Positions 14,007 through 22,802 are shown, counted from the stretch's first letter. The stretch: 39,680 nucleotides of DNA from Nocardioides sp. TRM66260-LWL (GCF_020075545.1 NZ_JAIQZK010000014.1:1-39680); one strand, 5' to 3'. Notes: generated from the letters alone by a model not told the origin. Translations and numbers: made by a program.

Positions 14007-14942
14007 ATGCCCAAGTCCATCGTCTCCCCGGACGACTCCAACAAGACCACCGTCAAGGACCTCATCGGCTCGCCGATGATGATCCCCGCCCGGGTCCTGT
14101 CCGTCCTGCAGCTCGCGTTCCTGTCCGGTGCGCTGCTCCGCAACGCCGGACCCAACGCCAACGGCCTGGTCTCCTACGAGGAGTCCACCCCGCTGTTCCT
14201 CGACGGCGATCCGGAGCTCGTCGGCGAGTTCGCCGAGATCCCCGTGCGCGCCGGCCAGAAGGGCCTCCCGCGGATCGCGCAGTCCACCCCGCAGGGCCTG
14301 GGCGTGCGTGTGTCCAAGCGGATGCGCGACATGAACGCCATCGGCGAGGTCAACCGTCAGATCACGCAGCTGACCAACACGATGATCCGCGCCGACGAGC
14401 GGGCCCTGCGCCAGCTCTTCAACAACCCGGCCATCCCGACCATCGCGGCTGGCGCGGCGTGGGACACCTCCAACGGTCGCCCGCACAAGGACATCGCCAA
14501 CGCCCAGGAGGTCGTCGCGTCCGCCAAGCCGGCCGGCACCACCGACGCCGACGCGAACTTCGGGTTCGAGGCCGACACCATCGTGATGCCGGGCTCGATC
14601 ATCCCGATCCTGATCGGCAACGACTCGTTCGCCGCGGTGTACAACCGCGACCAGCTGGTCGCCGAGGACATCCGGTACACCGGCAAGCTCCCGCAGAAGG
14701 TGCTCGGCCTCGACGGCCTGAAGTCCCGCACCTTCGCCAGCGACCGCGTCCTGGTCGTCGAGCGCGGCACCGTCGGCTTCTACTCCGACTTCCAGCCCCT
14801 CGAGGTCACCGAGCTCTACCCCGAGGGCAACGGCCCCAACGGTGGCCCGACGCAGTCGTGGCGGTCGGACGCGACCCGCGAGCGCGTCTCCGGCGTCGAC
14901 CAGCCGCTCGCGGCCTGCTGGATCACGGGCATCCGGTCGTGA
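14007..14942 (+). CDS. major capsid protein (HK97 fold)
   Basis: 311 residues. By position (after scaffold/decoration, before connectors) and sequence (SVLQLAFLSGALLRNAG near the N-terminus, VSKRMRDMNAIGEVNRQ as spine helix, DTIVMPGSIIPILIGNDSF in the P-domain, LVVERGTVGFYSDF near the C-terminus) this is the HK97-fold shell protein of the encapsulin-like major capsid group. It forms the icosahedral shell. No long N-terminal delta domain is present, consistent with a separate scaffold. GAGAGAGA before ATG 14007 is the ribosome-binding site. Confidence 0.85.
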   Translation: MPKSIVSPDDSNKTTVKDLIGSPMMIPARVLSVLQLAFLSGALLRNAGPNANGLVSYEESTPLFLDGDPELVGEFAEIPVRAGQKGLPRIAQSTPQGLGVRVSKRMRDMNAIGEVNRQITQLTNTMIRADERALRQLFNNPAIPTIAAGAAWDTSNGRPHKDIANAQEVVASAKPAGTTDADANFGFEADTIVMPGSIIPILIGNDSFAAVYNRDQLVAEDIRYTGKLPQKVLGLDGLKSRTFASDRVLVVERGTVGFYSDFQPLEVTELYPEGNGPNGGPTQSWRSDATRERVSGVDQPLAACWITGIRS

Positions 14943-15331
14943 GCGCCGGCTACGAGGTCGTCGCGCTCTTCTGGGAGCAGATCACGTCGAAGCCGGGTCA
15001 GCCGCTGGAGTACGTCCGCCACCGCCGCGGCACCGTCGTCCACATCGACGACGCCGCGGAGGTGCAGCGGCTCGTCAATGCCGGCGCGATCCGCAACGCG
15101 AGCTCCGGCCAGGACTCGCCCCAGCCCGGACACGGCGACGTCTCGACCACGCTCAAGGACGAGAACGAGCAGGGCAAGCCGGCCACGGCCGACGAGCTCC
15201 TCGCCGACGTCGGCGACGACCCCGAGAAGGCCGCCGCGGTCCTCGAGGTCGAGAAGGCCTCCGACAAGCCGCGATCCACGCTGATCGCCAAGCTGGAGAA
15301 GGTCATCGAGAAGGCGGCCGCGGAGTCCTGA
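14939..15331 (+). CDS. hypothetical head-region protein
   Basis: 130 residues from GTG 14939, overlapping the capsid stop (GTGA). The N-terminal half (YVRHRRGTVVHIDDAAEVQRLVNAGAI) has the short beta-hairpin plus helix pattern seen in small proteins encoded after capsid genes in actinophages. The C-terminal half is an acidic, Lys/Glu-rich helix (ELLADVGDDPEKAAAVLEVE). Its role is unknown, possibly capsid or connector accessory. TGATG at 15329-15333 couples it to the next gene. Confidence 0.6.
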   Translation: MSAGYEVVALFWEQITSKPGQPLEYVRHRRGTVVHIDDAAEVQRLVNAGAIRNASSGQDSPQPGHGDVSTTLKDENEQGKPATADELLADVGDDPEKAAAVLEVEKASDKPRSTLIAKLEKVIEKAAAES

Positions 15332-15552
15332 TGGGCTACGTCGTCAAGCCCGGCCAGGACGTCTGGGTCCGGTTCCCCGGGGACCGTGCTGTCCGCCTCC
15401 ACGGCGGCGACACGGTCCCCGAGGGACTGCCCGAGGCGCAGTACGAGCGGCTCGACCGGGCCGGGCTCATCGAGCTCGCCAGCACGGTGACGGAGGCCGA
15501 GAAGCCGAAGCCGCGCCGGTCGCGGACCAAGGACACCGCCAGCGAGGAGTAG
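15331..15552 (+). CDS. small head-region protein
   Basis: 73 residues (MGYVVKPGQDVWVRFPGD...). It contains a beta-rich start and the motif PEGLPEAQYERLDRAGLIE, a pattern similar to its upstream neighbour (a value-threshold hairpin then a helix ending in AGxI), suggesting a diverged pair. The C-terminal 20 residues are basic and disordered. ATG 15331 overlaps the preceding stop. Confidence 0.6.
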   Translation: MGYVVKPGQDVWVRFPGDRAVRLHGGDTVPEGLPEAQYERLDRAGLIELASTVTEAEKPKPRRSRTKDTASEE

Positions 15553-15555
15553 GCC

Positions 15556-16017
15556 ATGACGCATCCCACCGGCCTCGCGGCCCTGGTCGACCGTGACCAG
15601 GTCCAGGCCCGCCTCTCCGAGCGTGCCCCGCGCGCGTTCGAGGCGGAGGTCGGTGAGGGTGTCGACCTCGTCGACGTCGTCATCGCCGGGGTGTGCGCCG
15701 AGGTCACCGCTGTCGCCGGCAGCGGGATCGCCGAGCGGCCCGGCCCGAAGCTGGACCTCGCGGTCCTCACCGCGGTGTACGGCGCCGCGATGGAGATCGA
15801 GGCCGACCTGTACCCCGAGCAGGGACGCGTGACGTACCTGCGGGAGCGGTACGAGGCGATGCTCGACCGGCTGAAGAACTACGTCGACCCGGCCGACGAC
15901 GGCAACAGCGACGGGGTGCCCTCACCCATCGGGAACTTCCCCGCACCCATGCTCGGCCTGGAGGAAGTCATCCCCGTCGTGAATCAGCCCTACGGCTGGG
16001 ACGGCACGCCGTGGTGA
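15556..16017 (+). CDS. head-tail connector (adaptor) protein
   Basis: 153 residues, mostly helical (LARVAL pattern: LVDVVIAGVCAEVTAVAG, LDLAVLTAVYGAAMEIEADLYPEQG, YLRERYEAMLDRLKNYV), with a Pro/Gly-rich C-terminal tail. This helical-bundle-plus-tail layout and the position after the capsid genes match head-tail adaptors of the HK97 gp6 / SPP1 gp15 group. It would bind the portal ring. Start is 3 nt after the preceding stop. The stop overlaps GTG 16014. Confidence 0.65.
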   Translation: MTHPTGLAALVDRDQVQARLSERAPRAFEAEVGEGVDLVDVVIAGVCAEVTAVAGSGIAERPGPKLDLAVLTAVYGAAMEIEADLYPEQGRVTYLRERYEAMLDRLKNYVDPADDGNSDGVPSPIGNFPAPMLGLEEVIPVVNQPYGWDGTPW

Positions 16018-16430
16018 CGTCGCTGCACACCTTCGGGGGCGGCGAGCGGCTGCTCGAGCAGATCGAGCGGCGTCTGCGGTCCCGCGACGGTGTCCTCGAC
16101 GTCGTCTCCGACTCCGCGCGCGACTACGGGCGCGAGGTGTTCGCGACCGACGGGTTCGGGCAGTGGCCCGCCGACAGCCTCCACACCGTGGACCTCAAGG
16201 GCGGCTCCCGGGTGCTCGTCGACTCCGGGCGGCTGATGGCCGACATCACCGGTGCCCCGCAGGTCGAGGGCGAGTCCGTCGTCGTCGGCACCGACCTGCC
16301 CTACGCGAAGTTCCTGCAGGCCGGCGCTAACGGTGCGCCTCGCCGCAACCCCACCCCGGACCCCGGCCGGCAGCGCGTCGCCGCGGTCGCCGAGCGGCTC
16401 CTCGATCATCTCGTGGACGGTGCCGTGTGA
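16014..16430 (+). CDS. virion morphogenesis / neck protein (HK97 gp10 or Mu gpG-like)
   Basis: 138 residues from GTG 16014 (GTGA overlap). It contains LLEQIERRLRSRDG, a helix, then beta segments (LVDSGRLMADITG, VVVGTDLPYAKFLQAG) and PRRNPTPDPGRQ. The SGRLxxxI...GTxxxYAxxxxxG pattern is characteristic of phage virion morphogenesis proteins, which act at the neck or tail-completion stage. It is followed by the tail terminator candidate. Confidence 0.75.
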   Translation: MTSLHTFGGGERLLEQIERRLRSRDGVLDVVSDSARDYGREVFATDGFGQWPADSLHTVDLKGGSRVLVDSGRLMADITGAPQVEGESVVVGTDLPYAKFLQAGANGAPRRNPTPDPGRQRVAAVAERLLDHLVDGAV

Positions 16431-17017
16431 CCGGCCGCCGCAACGGGCTGTTCCTCACCGCCGACGACGTGTGCGCCGCGGTCGAGGCCGCGATGGTGCG
16501 GCACGTCCCCCGAGTGATCGGCGCCGCCGCGCTCGACGAGTACGACCCGCCAGCGACGTGGCGGCAGACCCCCACCATCGAGGCGCTCCGCGAGGCGCGC
16601 CGCGAGTTCCCCGCCGGCGCGATCGTGTCCACCGGCCCCGTCGGGGACCCCAAGCAGCAGCCGACCGGGTACGACGCGACGTTCCGCGTCGAGGTCGGCG
16701 TGTTCGACCGCGGCACCGACTGGAACGACACCGCGACCCGGATACGCACTTGGGCCGGGATCATCCGTGCCGCCGCACACGTCGACCGCACCCTCGGTGG
16801 GATCGCGGCCGGCGTGACGTGGGTCGGCGAGACCTACCGCCGGTTCCCCGACCCGCAGGTCGCCCGCACCCTCGGAGGCTGCGCCGTCGAGCTCGACGTC
16901 TACGTCGAGGACGTCCTCACGCTCGCGCAGCTGCCCGACCCCGACACCGGCGAGTACCCGCCCGGGCACGTCGTCACCCGCACGACCCACACCGTCACGT
17001 CCCGCCCGCTCACCTAG
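16427..17017 (+). CDS. tail terminator / completion protein (by position)
   Basis: 196 residues from GTG 16427 (overlaps the preceding stop). Mixed alpha/beta sequence with beta strands in the middle (GYDATFRVEVGVFDRG) and C-terminus (LGGCAVELDVYVEDVL), consistent with the tail terminator fold that caps the tube and joins it to the neck. The family is not recognised with certainty. The gene lies immediately before the sheath gene, where contractile-tail phages place the terminator. Confidence 0.55.
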   Translation: MTGRRNGLFLTADDVCAAVEAAMVRHVPRVIGAAALDEYDPPATWRQTPTIEALREARREFPAGAIVSTGPVGDPKQQPTGYDATFRVEVGVFDRGTDWNDTATRIRTWAGIIRAAAHVDRTLGGIAAGVTWVGETYRRFPDPQVARTLGGCAVELDVYVEDVLTLAQLPDPDTGEYPPGHVVTRTTHTVTSRPLT

Positions 17018-17026
17018 GAGAGACCC

Positions 17027-18145
17027 GTGTCCCGTCCTCAGATCATCGTGAACGTGGATGCCGCGCTCCAGCGCCGCGGCACCCCCACGGACACCGGCAC
17101 CACCTTCCTGGTGTACGCCGGCGCGTCCGGTCCCTCCGTCCCGACGGTGTGCCTGTCCGCGCAGGACGCCCTGAACGCGTCGGTGCCCCAGGCGCAGGCC
17201 GACTGGGTCGGCGACGCGCTGTCCCAGGGCGCCCCGAAGGTCGTCGTGCTGCGTGCCGCCGCGGTGTCGCCGGCGTCGGTCACCGAGGCCGAGTGGACCA
17301 CCGCGCTGGCCAAGCTGTCCGCCGACTACGGGCCCGGGCAGGTCGTCATCCCCGGCGTCTCCGGCACCCCGGTGTACAACGCGCTCCTCGCGCACGCGGC
17401 CGCGTTCCGCCGGTGCGTGCTGCTCGACGGCGCCGTCAACGCGACCGCGTCCGCGCTCACGACCGCTGCCGCGGCCCTGTCGGGCGCCAACGGGTCGGAG
17501 TTCGCCACGATCATCGGGTCGTGGGTGAACATGCCCGCCACCGGCGGCGGTACCCGCCAGACCCCCGGTTCGGTCCTCGCCGCCGGCATCGCCGCGCGCG
17601 GTGACGCCGCGAACGGCCACGCCAACCAGGCCCCGATCTTCGACCAGGGCCGCGGCGCCGGTGTCGTCGCCCGCGGTGTCTCGACGACGGCGACGTTCAC
17701 GAACGCCGAGCTCGACTCGCTCCACGACGCCGGCGTCTCGGTAATCCGCACCATCCGCGGGGTCCCGACCCTGGCCGGGTGGGCGTCGATCACCGCCGAG
17801 GACGCGTTCCGGCAGCTGAACTGGGGCCGCTTCACGATGCAGCTCGCCTACGGCATCGGGTCGCTGATGGAGGCCTACCTCGGCCGCCAGATCGACGGCC
17901 GCGGGCTGCTGTTCGCCGAGGCGTCGGCCGCCCTGTCCGGGTACCTGCTGCCGTTCTACGCCGCGAACGCGCTGTTCGGGGAGACCTCCGCGGACGCGTT
18001 CGACGTCGACGTCGCCGGCGTCACCACCCAGGCCGACATCGTCGCCGGCGTCCTCAACGCCGCCGTCGAGGTGTCGCTGTCCCCGCACACCGAGCGGGTC
18101 ACCATCTCCGTCGTCACCAACGTCGCCCAGGGGGTCGCGGCATGA
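17027..18145 (+). CDS. tail sheath protein
   Basis: 372 residues from GTG 17027, ribosome-binding site AGGAGAGA. The sequence shows the sheath pattern: an N-terminal arm, a central region with QVVIPGVSGTPVYNALLAHA and a nucleotide-like fold stretch (FRRCVLLDGAVNA), and a conserved C-terminal domain (YGIGSLMEAYLGRQIDGRG, then beta strands VEVSLSPHTERVTISVVTNV). Sheath subunits form the contractile outer tube that drives the inner tube through the envelope. This gene is the main evidence that the phage has a contractile tail. It is at the short end for the family. Confidence 0.85.
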   Translation: MSRPQIIVNVDAALQRRGTPTDTGTTFLVYAGASGPSVPTVCLSAQDALNASVPQAQADWVGDALSQGAPKVVVLRAAAVSPASVTEAEWTTALAKLSADYGPGQVVIPGVSGTPVYNALLAHAAAFRRCVLLDGAVNATASALTTAAAALSGANGSEFATIIGSWVNMPATGGGTRQTPGSVLAAGIAARGDAANGHANQAPIFDQGRGAGVVARGVSTTATFTNAELDSLHDAGVSVIRTIRGVPTLAGWASITAEDAFRQLNWGRFTMQLAYGIGSLMEAYLGRQIDGRGLLFAEASAALSGYLLPFYAANALFGETSADAFDVDVAGVTTQADIVAGVLNAAVEVSLSPHTERVTISVVTNVAQGVAA

Positions 18146-18561
18146 GCACGCAGCAGCAGTGGCAGATCACCGGCACGATCCGGCCCTACGTCGGGGCGCC
18201 GATCCCGCTCGGCGTGTTCGAGACCAAGTCCGGCGGCGACCCGTCGTGGCCGGTCGAGAAGCACCGCGAGGGCGGCATGGGCAAGGAGGTCGCCTTCACC
18301 GGCCTCCCGACGTTCTCCGACCTCACGATCGGTCGCCGGTTCGACCGGGTCCGCGACGCCGAGCTGTACCGGCGGATCGTCGGTCTGCGTGGCGCGGACG
18401 CCTCGATCAGCGCGCAGCCGCTGGACCCGAACGGCGCCCCGCAGGGCCGGCCGTACACGTTCACCGGCAAGCTGATGGGCGCCACCGACCCCGAGGTCGA
18501 CACGGCGTCGACGTCGGTGTCGATGTACCAGCTGATGTTCTCGATCACGGACCGCGCCTGA
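18142..18561 (+). CDS. tail tube protein
   Basis: 139 residues from ATG 18142 (ATGA overlap with the sheath stop). Predominantly beta (WQITGTIRPYVGAPIPLG, AFTGLPTFSDLTIGRRFD, SVSMYQLMFSITDRA), size and position right after the sheath gene fit the inner tube subunit of contractile tails. It polymerises around the tape measure to form the DNA channel. TGATG at 18559-18563 couples it to the chaperone gene. Confidence 0.8.
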   Translation: MSTQQQWQITGTIRPYVGAPIPLGVFETKSGGDPSWPVEKHREGGMGKEVAFTGLPTFSDLTIGRRFDRVRDAELYRRIVGLRGADASISAQPLDPNGAPQGRPYTFTGKLMGATDPEVDTASTSVSMYQLMFSITDRA

Positions 18562-19019
18562 TGACGTCGCTGGACGCCGCGCCGGGCTCGATGCTCGAGG
18601 ACCTCCGCGCCCGGCGCGCGAAGGCCGTCGAGCGGCTGCACCTCGACCGGCCCGTTCCTGGGCTGAAGCCGCTCACCGTGCGGTTCCGGCCCCTCACCGT
18701 CATCGAGCTCGCCCGAATCGGCAAGACCTACGAGGGGTCGACCGACCCGGACGCCAACACGAACCACGACGCGACCGTGCTGGCGACCAGCTGTGTGGCT
18801 GTCTGGGACCGCATCGACGACCGGCCGCCGCCGGCGGACGCTCCCACGTTTAGCAGTGGCTTGGCCGAGAGGCTCGGGCTCGAGCCCGATGCGTCCGCAA
18901 CCGTCGTCGTGAGGTCGCTCTACCTGACCGATGGCGACGTGATCTCCGCGGCCGCTCGGGTCCAGCGCTGGTCCGGGTTCTCGATCGACGAGGTCGACCG
19001 GGACGCCCAGGGAAACTGA
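18561..19019 (+). CDS. tail assembly chaperone, short product (gpG-like)
   Basis: 152 residues. It lies between tube and tape measure, the invariant place of tail assembly chaperones. The sequence has the core PLTVRFRPLTVIELARIGKTY typical of phage tail chaperones of actinobacteria, and an acidic, helical C-terminal half. The 3' end carries the slippery heptamer G-GGA-AAC at 19010-19016 directly before the TGA, so a fraction of ribosomes makes a longer product (next entry). Confidence 0.8.
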   Translation: MTSLDAAPGSMLEDLRARRAKAVERLHLDRPVPGLKPLTVRFRPLTVIELARIGKTYEGSTDPDANTNHDATVLATSCVAVWDRIDDRPPPADAPTFSSGLAERLGLEPDASATVVVRSLYLTDGDVISAAARVQRWSGFSIDEVDRDAQGN

Positions 19020-19177
19020 CCGGCGACCCCGCCATCCACCTGGCGGCGGTCGCGTTCAACCTCGGCTACAGCGACCCCCTGAGGCTGCTCGCGCTCCCAC
19101 CCGACGACGCCACGATCCTCGCCGCGATCCTCGAGAAGGCCGCGGCACTCCGCACGGAGGGAGACGGTCATGGCTGA
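18561..19177 (+). CDS. tail assembly chaperone, -1 frameshift product (gpGT-like)
   Basis: Slippage by -1 on GGGAAAC (19010-19016) avoids the TGA at 19017 and continues from codon 19016 in the -1 frame to TGA 19175-19177. The extension is about 53 residues (LTGDPAIHLAAVAFNLGY... ending LRTEGDGHG) and is strongly G/C-biased at third positions, showing it is coding although it has no start codon. The layout equals lambda G/GT: both products chaperone tape-measure and tube assembly, in a fixed ratio set by frameshifting. The extension's stop overlaps the tape-measure start. Confidence 0.85.
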
Positions 19178-21026
19178 GGAGAAAGTCGGTTTGCGGTTCG
19201 TCGTCGATGGCCGCCAGCAGGCCTCGTCGGCATTCCGGTCGGTCCGCTCGGACCTGCTGAGCGTCAAGAACGCCGCCATCGGCACCGGCGCCGCGGTCGC
19301 GGGAGTCGGGTTCGCCCTCAAGGGCGCCTTCGAGGAAGCCCGCGAGTCCGAGCGGGTCGGGAAGGTCACCGAGAACCGGCTGCGCTCCACCGCGTGGGCC
19401 GCACGAACGACCTCCACCGAGATCGGGAACCTCGCCAACGCGATCTCCCTGAAGACCGGCATCGACGACGAGGCCATCCAGTCAAGCGCGAACATGCTGC
19501 TGATGTTCACCAAGGTCCGCAACGAGCAGGGCCGCGGCAACGACATCTTCAACCGCGCTACCCAGGCCATCACCGACTACGCCGCCGCCATGGGCAACGG
19601 GAAGGCCAACGCCGACCTCGACCTCACCTCCGCCGCACGCGCCGTCGGCAAGGCCCTCAACGACCCGATCAAGGGCACCAACGCCCTCGCGAAGGCCGGC
19701 GTCGGCTTCACGAAGGCCGAGAAGGACAAGATCAAGGCCCTCGTCACCTCCGGCCACGAGCTCGACGCCCAGCGGTTGCTGCTCGACAAGCTGAAGAAGT
19801 CCCAGGGCGGCACCGCCGAGGCCAACGCCACCCTCACCGACAAGATGTCCACCGCCTGGGCCAACATCAACGAGCAGCTAGGCCTCTCGCTCCTGCCGAC
19901 CCTGGACCGGCTCGAGGGGAAGATCCTCAAGGACGGCGTCCCCGCCATCACCCACTACCTCGACGTCTTCGAGAAGCGTGGCATCCCCGCCATCGGCGAC
20001 TTCGTGGATAAGGCCGAGCCCCTCGCCCGCGAACTGCTCCCGACCATCGGGACCGCGCTCGGGACCACCGCCGACGCCCTGAAGGTCGCAGCGCCCTACG
20101 CGCGCGACCTGGTCAACGCCTTCAACGACGCCCCTCAGTGGGTCAAGACCGGACTCGCGCTCGGAGCTGGCGGCGCATACCTGCGCTCGAAGCTCCCGCA
20201 GGACAAGAGCCCGATCTCCAAGGCGCTGTCCAAGTACGGCGGCGCGACACCGGTCTTCGTGGTGAACGAGGGCATGGGCGGCCTGCCGGATTCGGGGGGT
20301 GGTAGCCCCCGGCGACGCCGCGGTGCGCCTGGCAGGGCACGGACCCGGGGCAGCAAGGCGGGCGCTGGCGGAGCACTCGGTCTGTTCGCGGGATCGCTGC
20401 TGTTCGACAGCATCCTGACCAACCCCTACGTCGCCTTAGCGGCCCTGCTGAATGAGACCGCGACCGGATCTCAGGGGCCCGACCAGCAGCAGAGGTTCGG
20501 CAAGAAGCCGTTCCTGAGCCTCAAGGACTACTCCAAGCTGCGAGACGCTGGCGGCACTGGCAACTGGCTCAACACAGTGCTGTTCGAGCCCGCTCGTGTC
20601 GCCCAGGAGGCGATCGCCGCTCGCGCGCGCAAGGAGAACCTTCGCGACCTGTATTCAGGGACGATGACAGCTGCGAACGGCGTAGACCGGCTCGCTGCCT
20701 CTCTGGCGGTCGTCGATGGCACGAAGGTCGACATCGACACTGGGCCCGCCCGCGCGAGCATCCTCGCGCTGAATCGGGACCTGACGACGGCCCTGAACAG
20801 CCTCCTGTCGCCCCTCCTCGGTGGGAGCACGCCCGGCGCGCCGGGGCGTCGTCCCCCGCGGGTGCCGTCGGCGCCGCCGTCGAAGCCCCGCACGCCCCAG
20901 CCGTCCGGAGCCGGACGCACCAGCCGGGAGCAGATCAACCTGTCCGCGCAGCTCGTGCTCCCCGACGGCCGCGTCATCTCCGACCTGGTCGTCGGCGACC
21001 TGCGTGACCAGGAGGCCCGCCGGTGA
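19170..21026 (+). CDS. tape measure protein
   Basis: 618 residues. ATG 19170 lies in the overlap with the frameshift extension, with GGAGGGAGA upstream. Long helical regions with a hydrophobic segment near residues 33-50 (AAIGTGAAVAGVGFALKGAF) and another near 405-435 (GGALGLFAGSLLFDSIL). The tape measure sets tail length; at about 0.15 nm per residue it predicts a tail near 90 nm, i.e. a short contractile tail. The stretch around 20,280-20,720 has weaker codon bias than its flanks and could reflect recombination. The C-terminus overlaps GTG 21023. Confidence 0.85.
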   Translation: MAEEKVGLRFVVDGRQQASSAFRSVRSDLLSVKNAAIGTGAAVAGVGFALKGAFEEARESERVGKVTENRLRSTAWAARTTSTEIGNLANAISLKTGIDDEAIQSSANMLLMFTKVRNEQGRGNDIFNRATQAITDYAAAMGNGKANADLDLTSAARAVGKALNDPIKGTNALAKAGVGFTKAEKDKIKALVTSGHELDAQRLLLDKLKKSQGGTAEANATLTDKMSTAWANINEQLGLSLLPTLDRLEGKILKDGVPAITHYLDVFEKRGIPAIGDFVDKAEPLARELLPTIGTALGTTADALKVAAPYARDLVNAFNDAPQWVKTGLALGAGGAYLRSKLPQDKSPISKALSKYGGATPVFVVNEGMGGLPDSGGGSPRRRRGAPGRARTRGSKAGAGGALGLFAGSLLFDSILTNPYVALAALLNETATGSQGPDQQQRFGKKPFLSLKDYSKLRDAGGTGNWLNTVLFEPARVAQEAIAARARKENLRDLYSGTMTAANGVDRLAASLAVVDGTKVDIDTGPARASILALNRDLTTALNSLLSPLLGGSTPGAPGRRPPRVPSAPPSKPRTPQPSGAGRTSREQINLSAQLVLPDGRVISDLVVGDLRDQEARR

Positions 21027-21484
21027 GCATCCTCGTCACCCCCGCGGACGGTTCCGGCGCGATCCGGTTCCGGCAAGCCGGCCCCGGGCAGCGGTCCGGT
21101 GGTGTCGGAGGCTGGGAGCCCGTGCCCCGGGCCCGTCGGCTCGAGGCGATCGAGTGGACCGGCACCCCCGCGATGCAGTGGGTCGTCCCGCTGGTCGTCG
21201 GCAACGGCCGCGAGTCCGTCGAGACCGAGCTGTCCCGCCTCGAGCGGTGGGGGCGGCCGCGGTCGGTCGGCAAGGAGCCCACCAAGGTCCGCATCACCGG
21301 AGCCACCCCGTTCGGGAAGCAGATCACCTGGGTGATCGCGGACCTCGTGTTCGAGGACGACCAGCTGCTCATCCGCAACACCGCCGGCCGCCGCACCCAG
21401 CAGCAGGTGACCGTGACGTTCCGGCAGTACGTCGAGGCGTCCGTGGTCCGTGGCCCCGCGTCGAAGTCCAAGGCAGGCAGGTGA
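21023..21484 (+). CDS. baseplate/tube-associated protein
   Basis: 153 residues from GTG 21023. Beta-rich (AIRFRQAGPG, RLEAIEWTGTPAMQWVVPLVVG, QQQVTVTFRQYVEASVV). The pattern EAIEWTG followed by a VE-rich helix resembles the tube-initiator/LysM-type baseplate proteins encoded between tape measure and hub in contractile systems, but no LysM domain is visible. It likely joins tube and hub. It ends 4 nt before the hub gene. Confidence 0.6.
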   Translation: MSILVTPADGSGAIRFRQAGPGQRSGGVGGWEPVPRARRLEAIEWTGTPAMQWVVPLVVGNGRESVETELSRLERWGRPRSVGKEPTKVRITGATPFGKQITWVIADLVFEDDQLLIRNTAGRRTQQQVTVTFRQYVEASVVRGPASKSKAGR

Positions 21485-21488
21485 CGAC

Positions 21489-22787
21489 ATGGCCGCCGTC
21501 GACCGCGACATCGCCTCCGGGGAGTACCGGATCAAGCGCGGCGACGGGAAGCCGTGGGTCGACCTGACCGACGCGATCACCGACCCGCCGACCCTGAACC
21601 TCACGATGGACGGCGCGTCGACGGTCACGGTGCCGGTCAACGACGCCGACCGGCGGCTCCTGCGCGACCGGTACCTCAAGGAGCGGTCGTGGCTTGACGT
21701 CGCCGGCCGCCGGTTCGAGCTCGTCCGGGTCTCGAAGCAGGGGTCCCGGGTGACGCTGACCTTCGAGGACGGGGTCGTCGGGGCGCTGCGCCGCAAGACC
21801 GCGCAGCTGTCCATCCCACCCGACACCCTGTCCCGTGCCGGTGTCGTCGGACGCCTCGCACGCGAGGCCGGGGTGGCGGTCGTCGTCGACGACTCCGACA
21901 GCGAGCGGGTCCACGCTCAGGTGTCGCGGTCAATGCACGGCGAGACCGAGAACTCCTGGGACCTCCTCGGCGACCTCGCCCAAGCCCGGAACTGGCGGCG
22001 GTTCTCCGACGGGAAGCGGCTGATCGTCGGCCCCGACTCGTGGCTGATGACCCGCGACCCGTCCCCGACCCGGCTCACCGAGCCCGTCGCCGGGGACCAG
22101 GGCAACCCGGTCGACTCCATCGACTTCGACCTCGACATCGGCAAGCCGATGGCCGAGGCGACCCTGTCGGTCGACGCGACCCGGTGGGCGCTGCCCGCGG
22201 GCTCGGTGGTGCTTCTCGACGACGCGATGGGCGCCGCGGCCGGGAAGTGGCTGGTGTGGTCGTTCACACGGCCCGTCACCCGGTCCCGCGCGACCGTGCT
22301 GCTGCGCCGATCCCAGCACCAGCTCGTCGAGCCGAAGGCCACCGGCGCCGGTGACCCGGGGTTCGACAACTACCTGCCCGGCCAGGCCGGCGACGCCGGG
22401 TCCCCGGGATCAGGTGCGCGGGAGCGGATGGTGCAGTTCGCGCTCGCCCAGTCCGGGAAGCCCTACGTGTGGGGCGCCTCCGGGCCGGGGTCGTTCGACT
22501 GCTCCGGGCTAGTGCAGGAAGCGACTCGCGCGGGCGGGAAGGTGCTGCCGAAGCCGTCGGCGGCGCAGGCCGCCCGCTGCTCGCAGGCCGGCCGTGGGAT
22601 CAGCGTCGCCGAAGGGCTCCGCACCCGCGGAGCGCTGCTGTTCCGGATCGGGACCGGCGCCACGAACCACGTCGCGATCAGCCTCGGGAACGGGTCGACC
22701 GTCGAGGCCCGCGGCCGCGCCTATGGGTGCGGCGTGTTCGGCGGCGCCGCCTCACACGACTGGACCTCGTCCGCGCTCTGGATCTGA
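21489..22787 (+). CDS. baseplate hub fused to NlpC/P60 cell-wall peptidase
   Basis: 432 residues from ATG 21489. Residues 1-285 form a hub-like domain (beta strands, ERSWLDVAGRRFELVRV; later SWDLLGDLAQARNWRRF and IDFDLDIGKPMAEATL), as in gpD/gp44-type hubs. After a Gly/Pro linker (285-308) comes an NlpC/P60 domain: GKPYVWGASGPGSFDCSG with catalytic Cys338 and NHVAISLGNG with catalytic His394. Such peptidases cut stem-peptide bonds in peptidoglycan, so this is a virion-associated lysin that would open the wall as the tail contracts. The fusion places the enzyme at the tip of the tube. Confidence 0.82.
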   Translation: MAAVDRDIASGEYRIKRGDGKPWVDLTDAITDPPTLNLTMDGASTVTVPVNDADRRLLRDRYLKERSWLDVAGRRFELVRVSKQGSRVTLTFEDGVVGALRRKTAQLSIPPDTLSRAGVVGRLAREAGVAVVVDDSDSERVHAQVSRSMHGETENSWDLLGDLAQARNWRRFSDGKRLIVGPDSWLMTRDPSPTRLTEPVAGDQGNPVDSIDFDLDIGKPMAEATLSVDATRWALPAGSVVLLDDAMGAAAGKWLVWSFTRPVTRSRATVLLRRSQHQLVEPKATGAGDPGFDNYLPGQAGDAGSPGSGARERMVQFALAQSGKPYVWGASGPGSFDCSGLVQEATRAGGKVLPKPSAAQAARCSQAGRGISVAEGLRTRGALLFRIGTGATNHVAISLGNGSTVEARGRAYGCGVFGGAASHDWTSSALWI

Positions 22788-22802
22788 CGAGAGGGGTTGA
22801 CG

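Noticed and set aside
16406..18088. 560-residue minus-strand open frame across the neck and sheath genes
   Set aside because: It spans three coupled sense genes and has the Gly/Arg/Val composition expected of antisense GC-rich DNA; no ribosome-binding site.
19995..20015. CGTGGATAA-like DnaA box in the tape-measure gene
   Set aside because: It is one base from consensus and isolated, without iterons around it.
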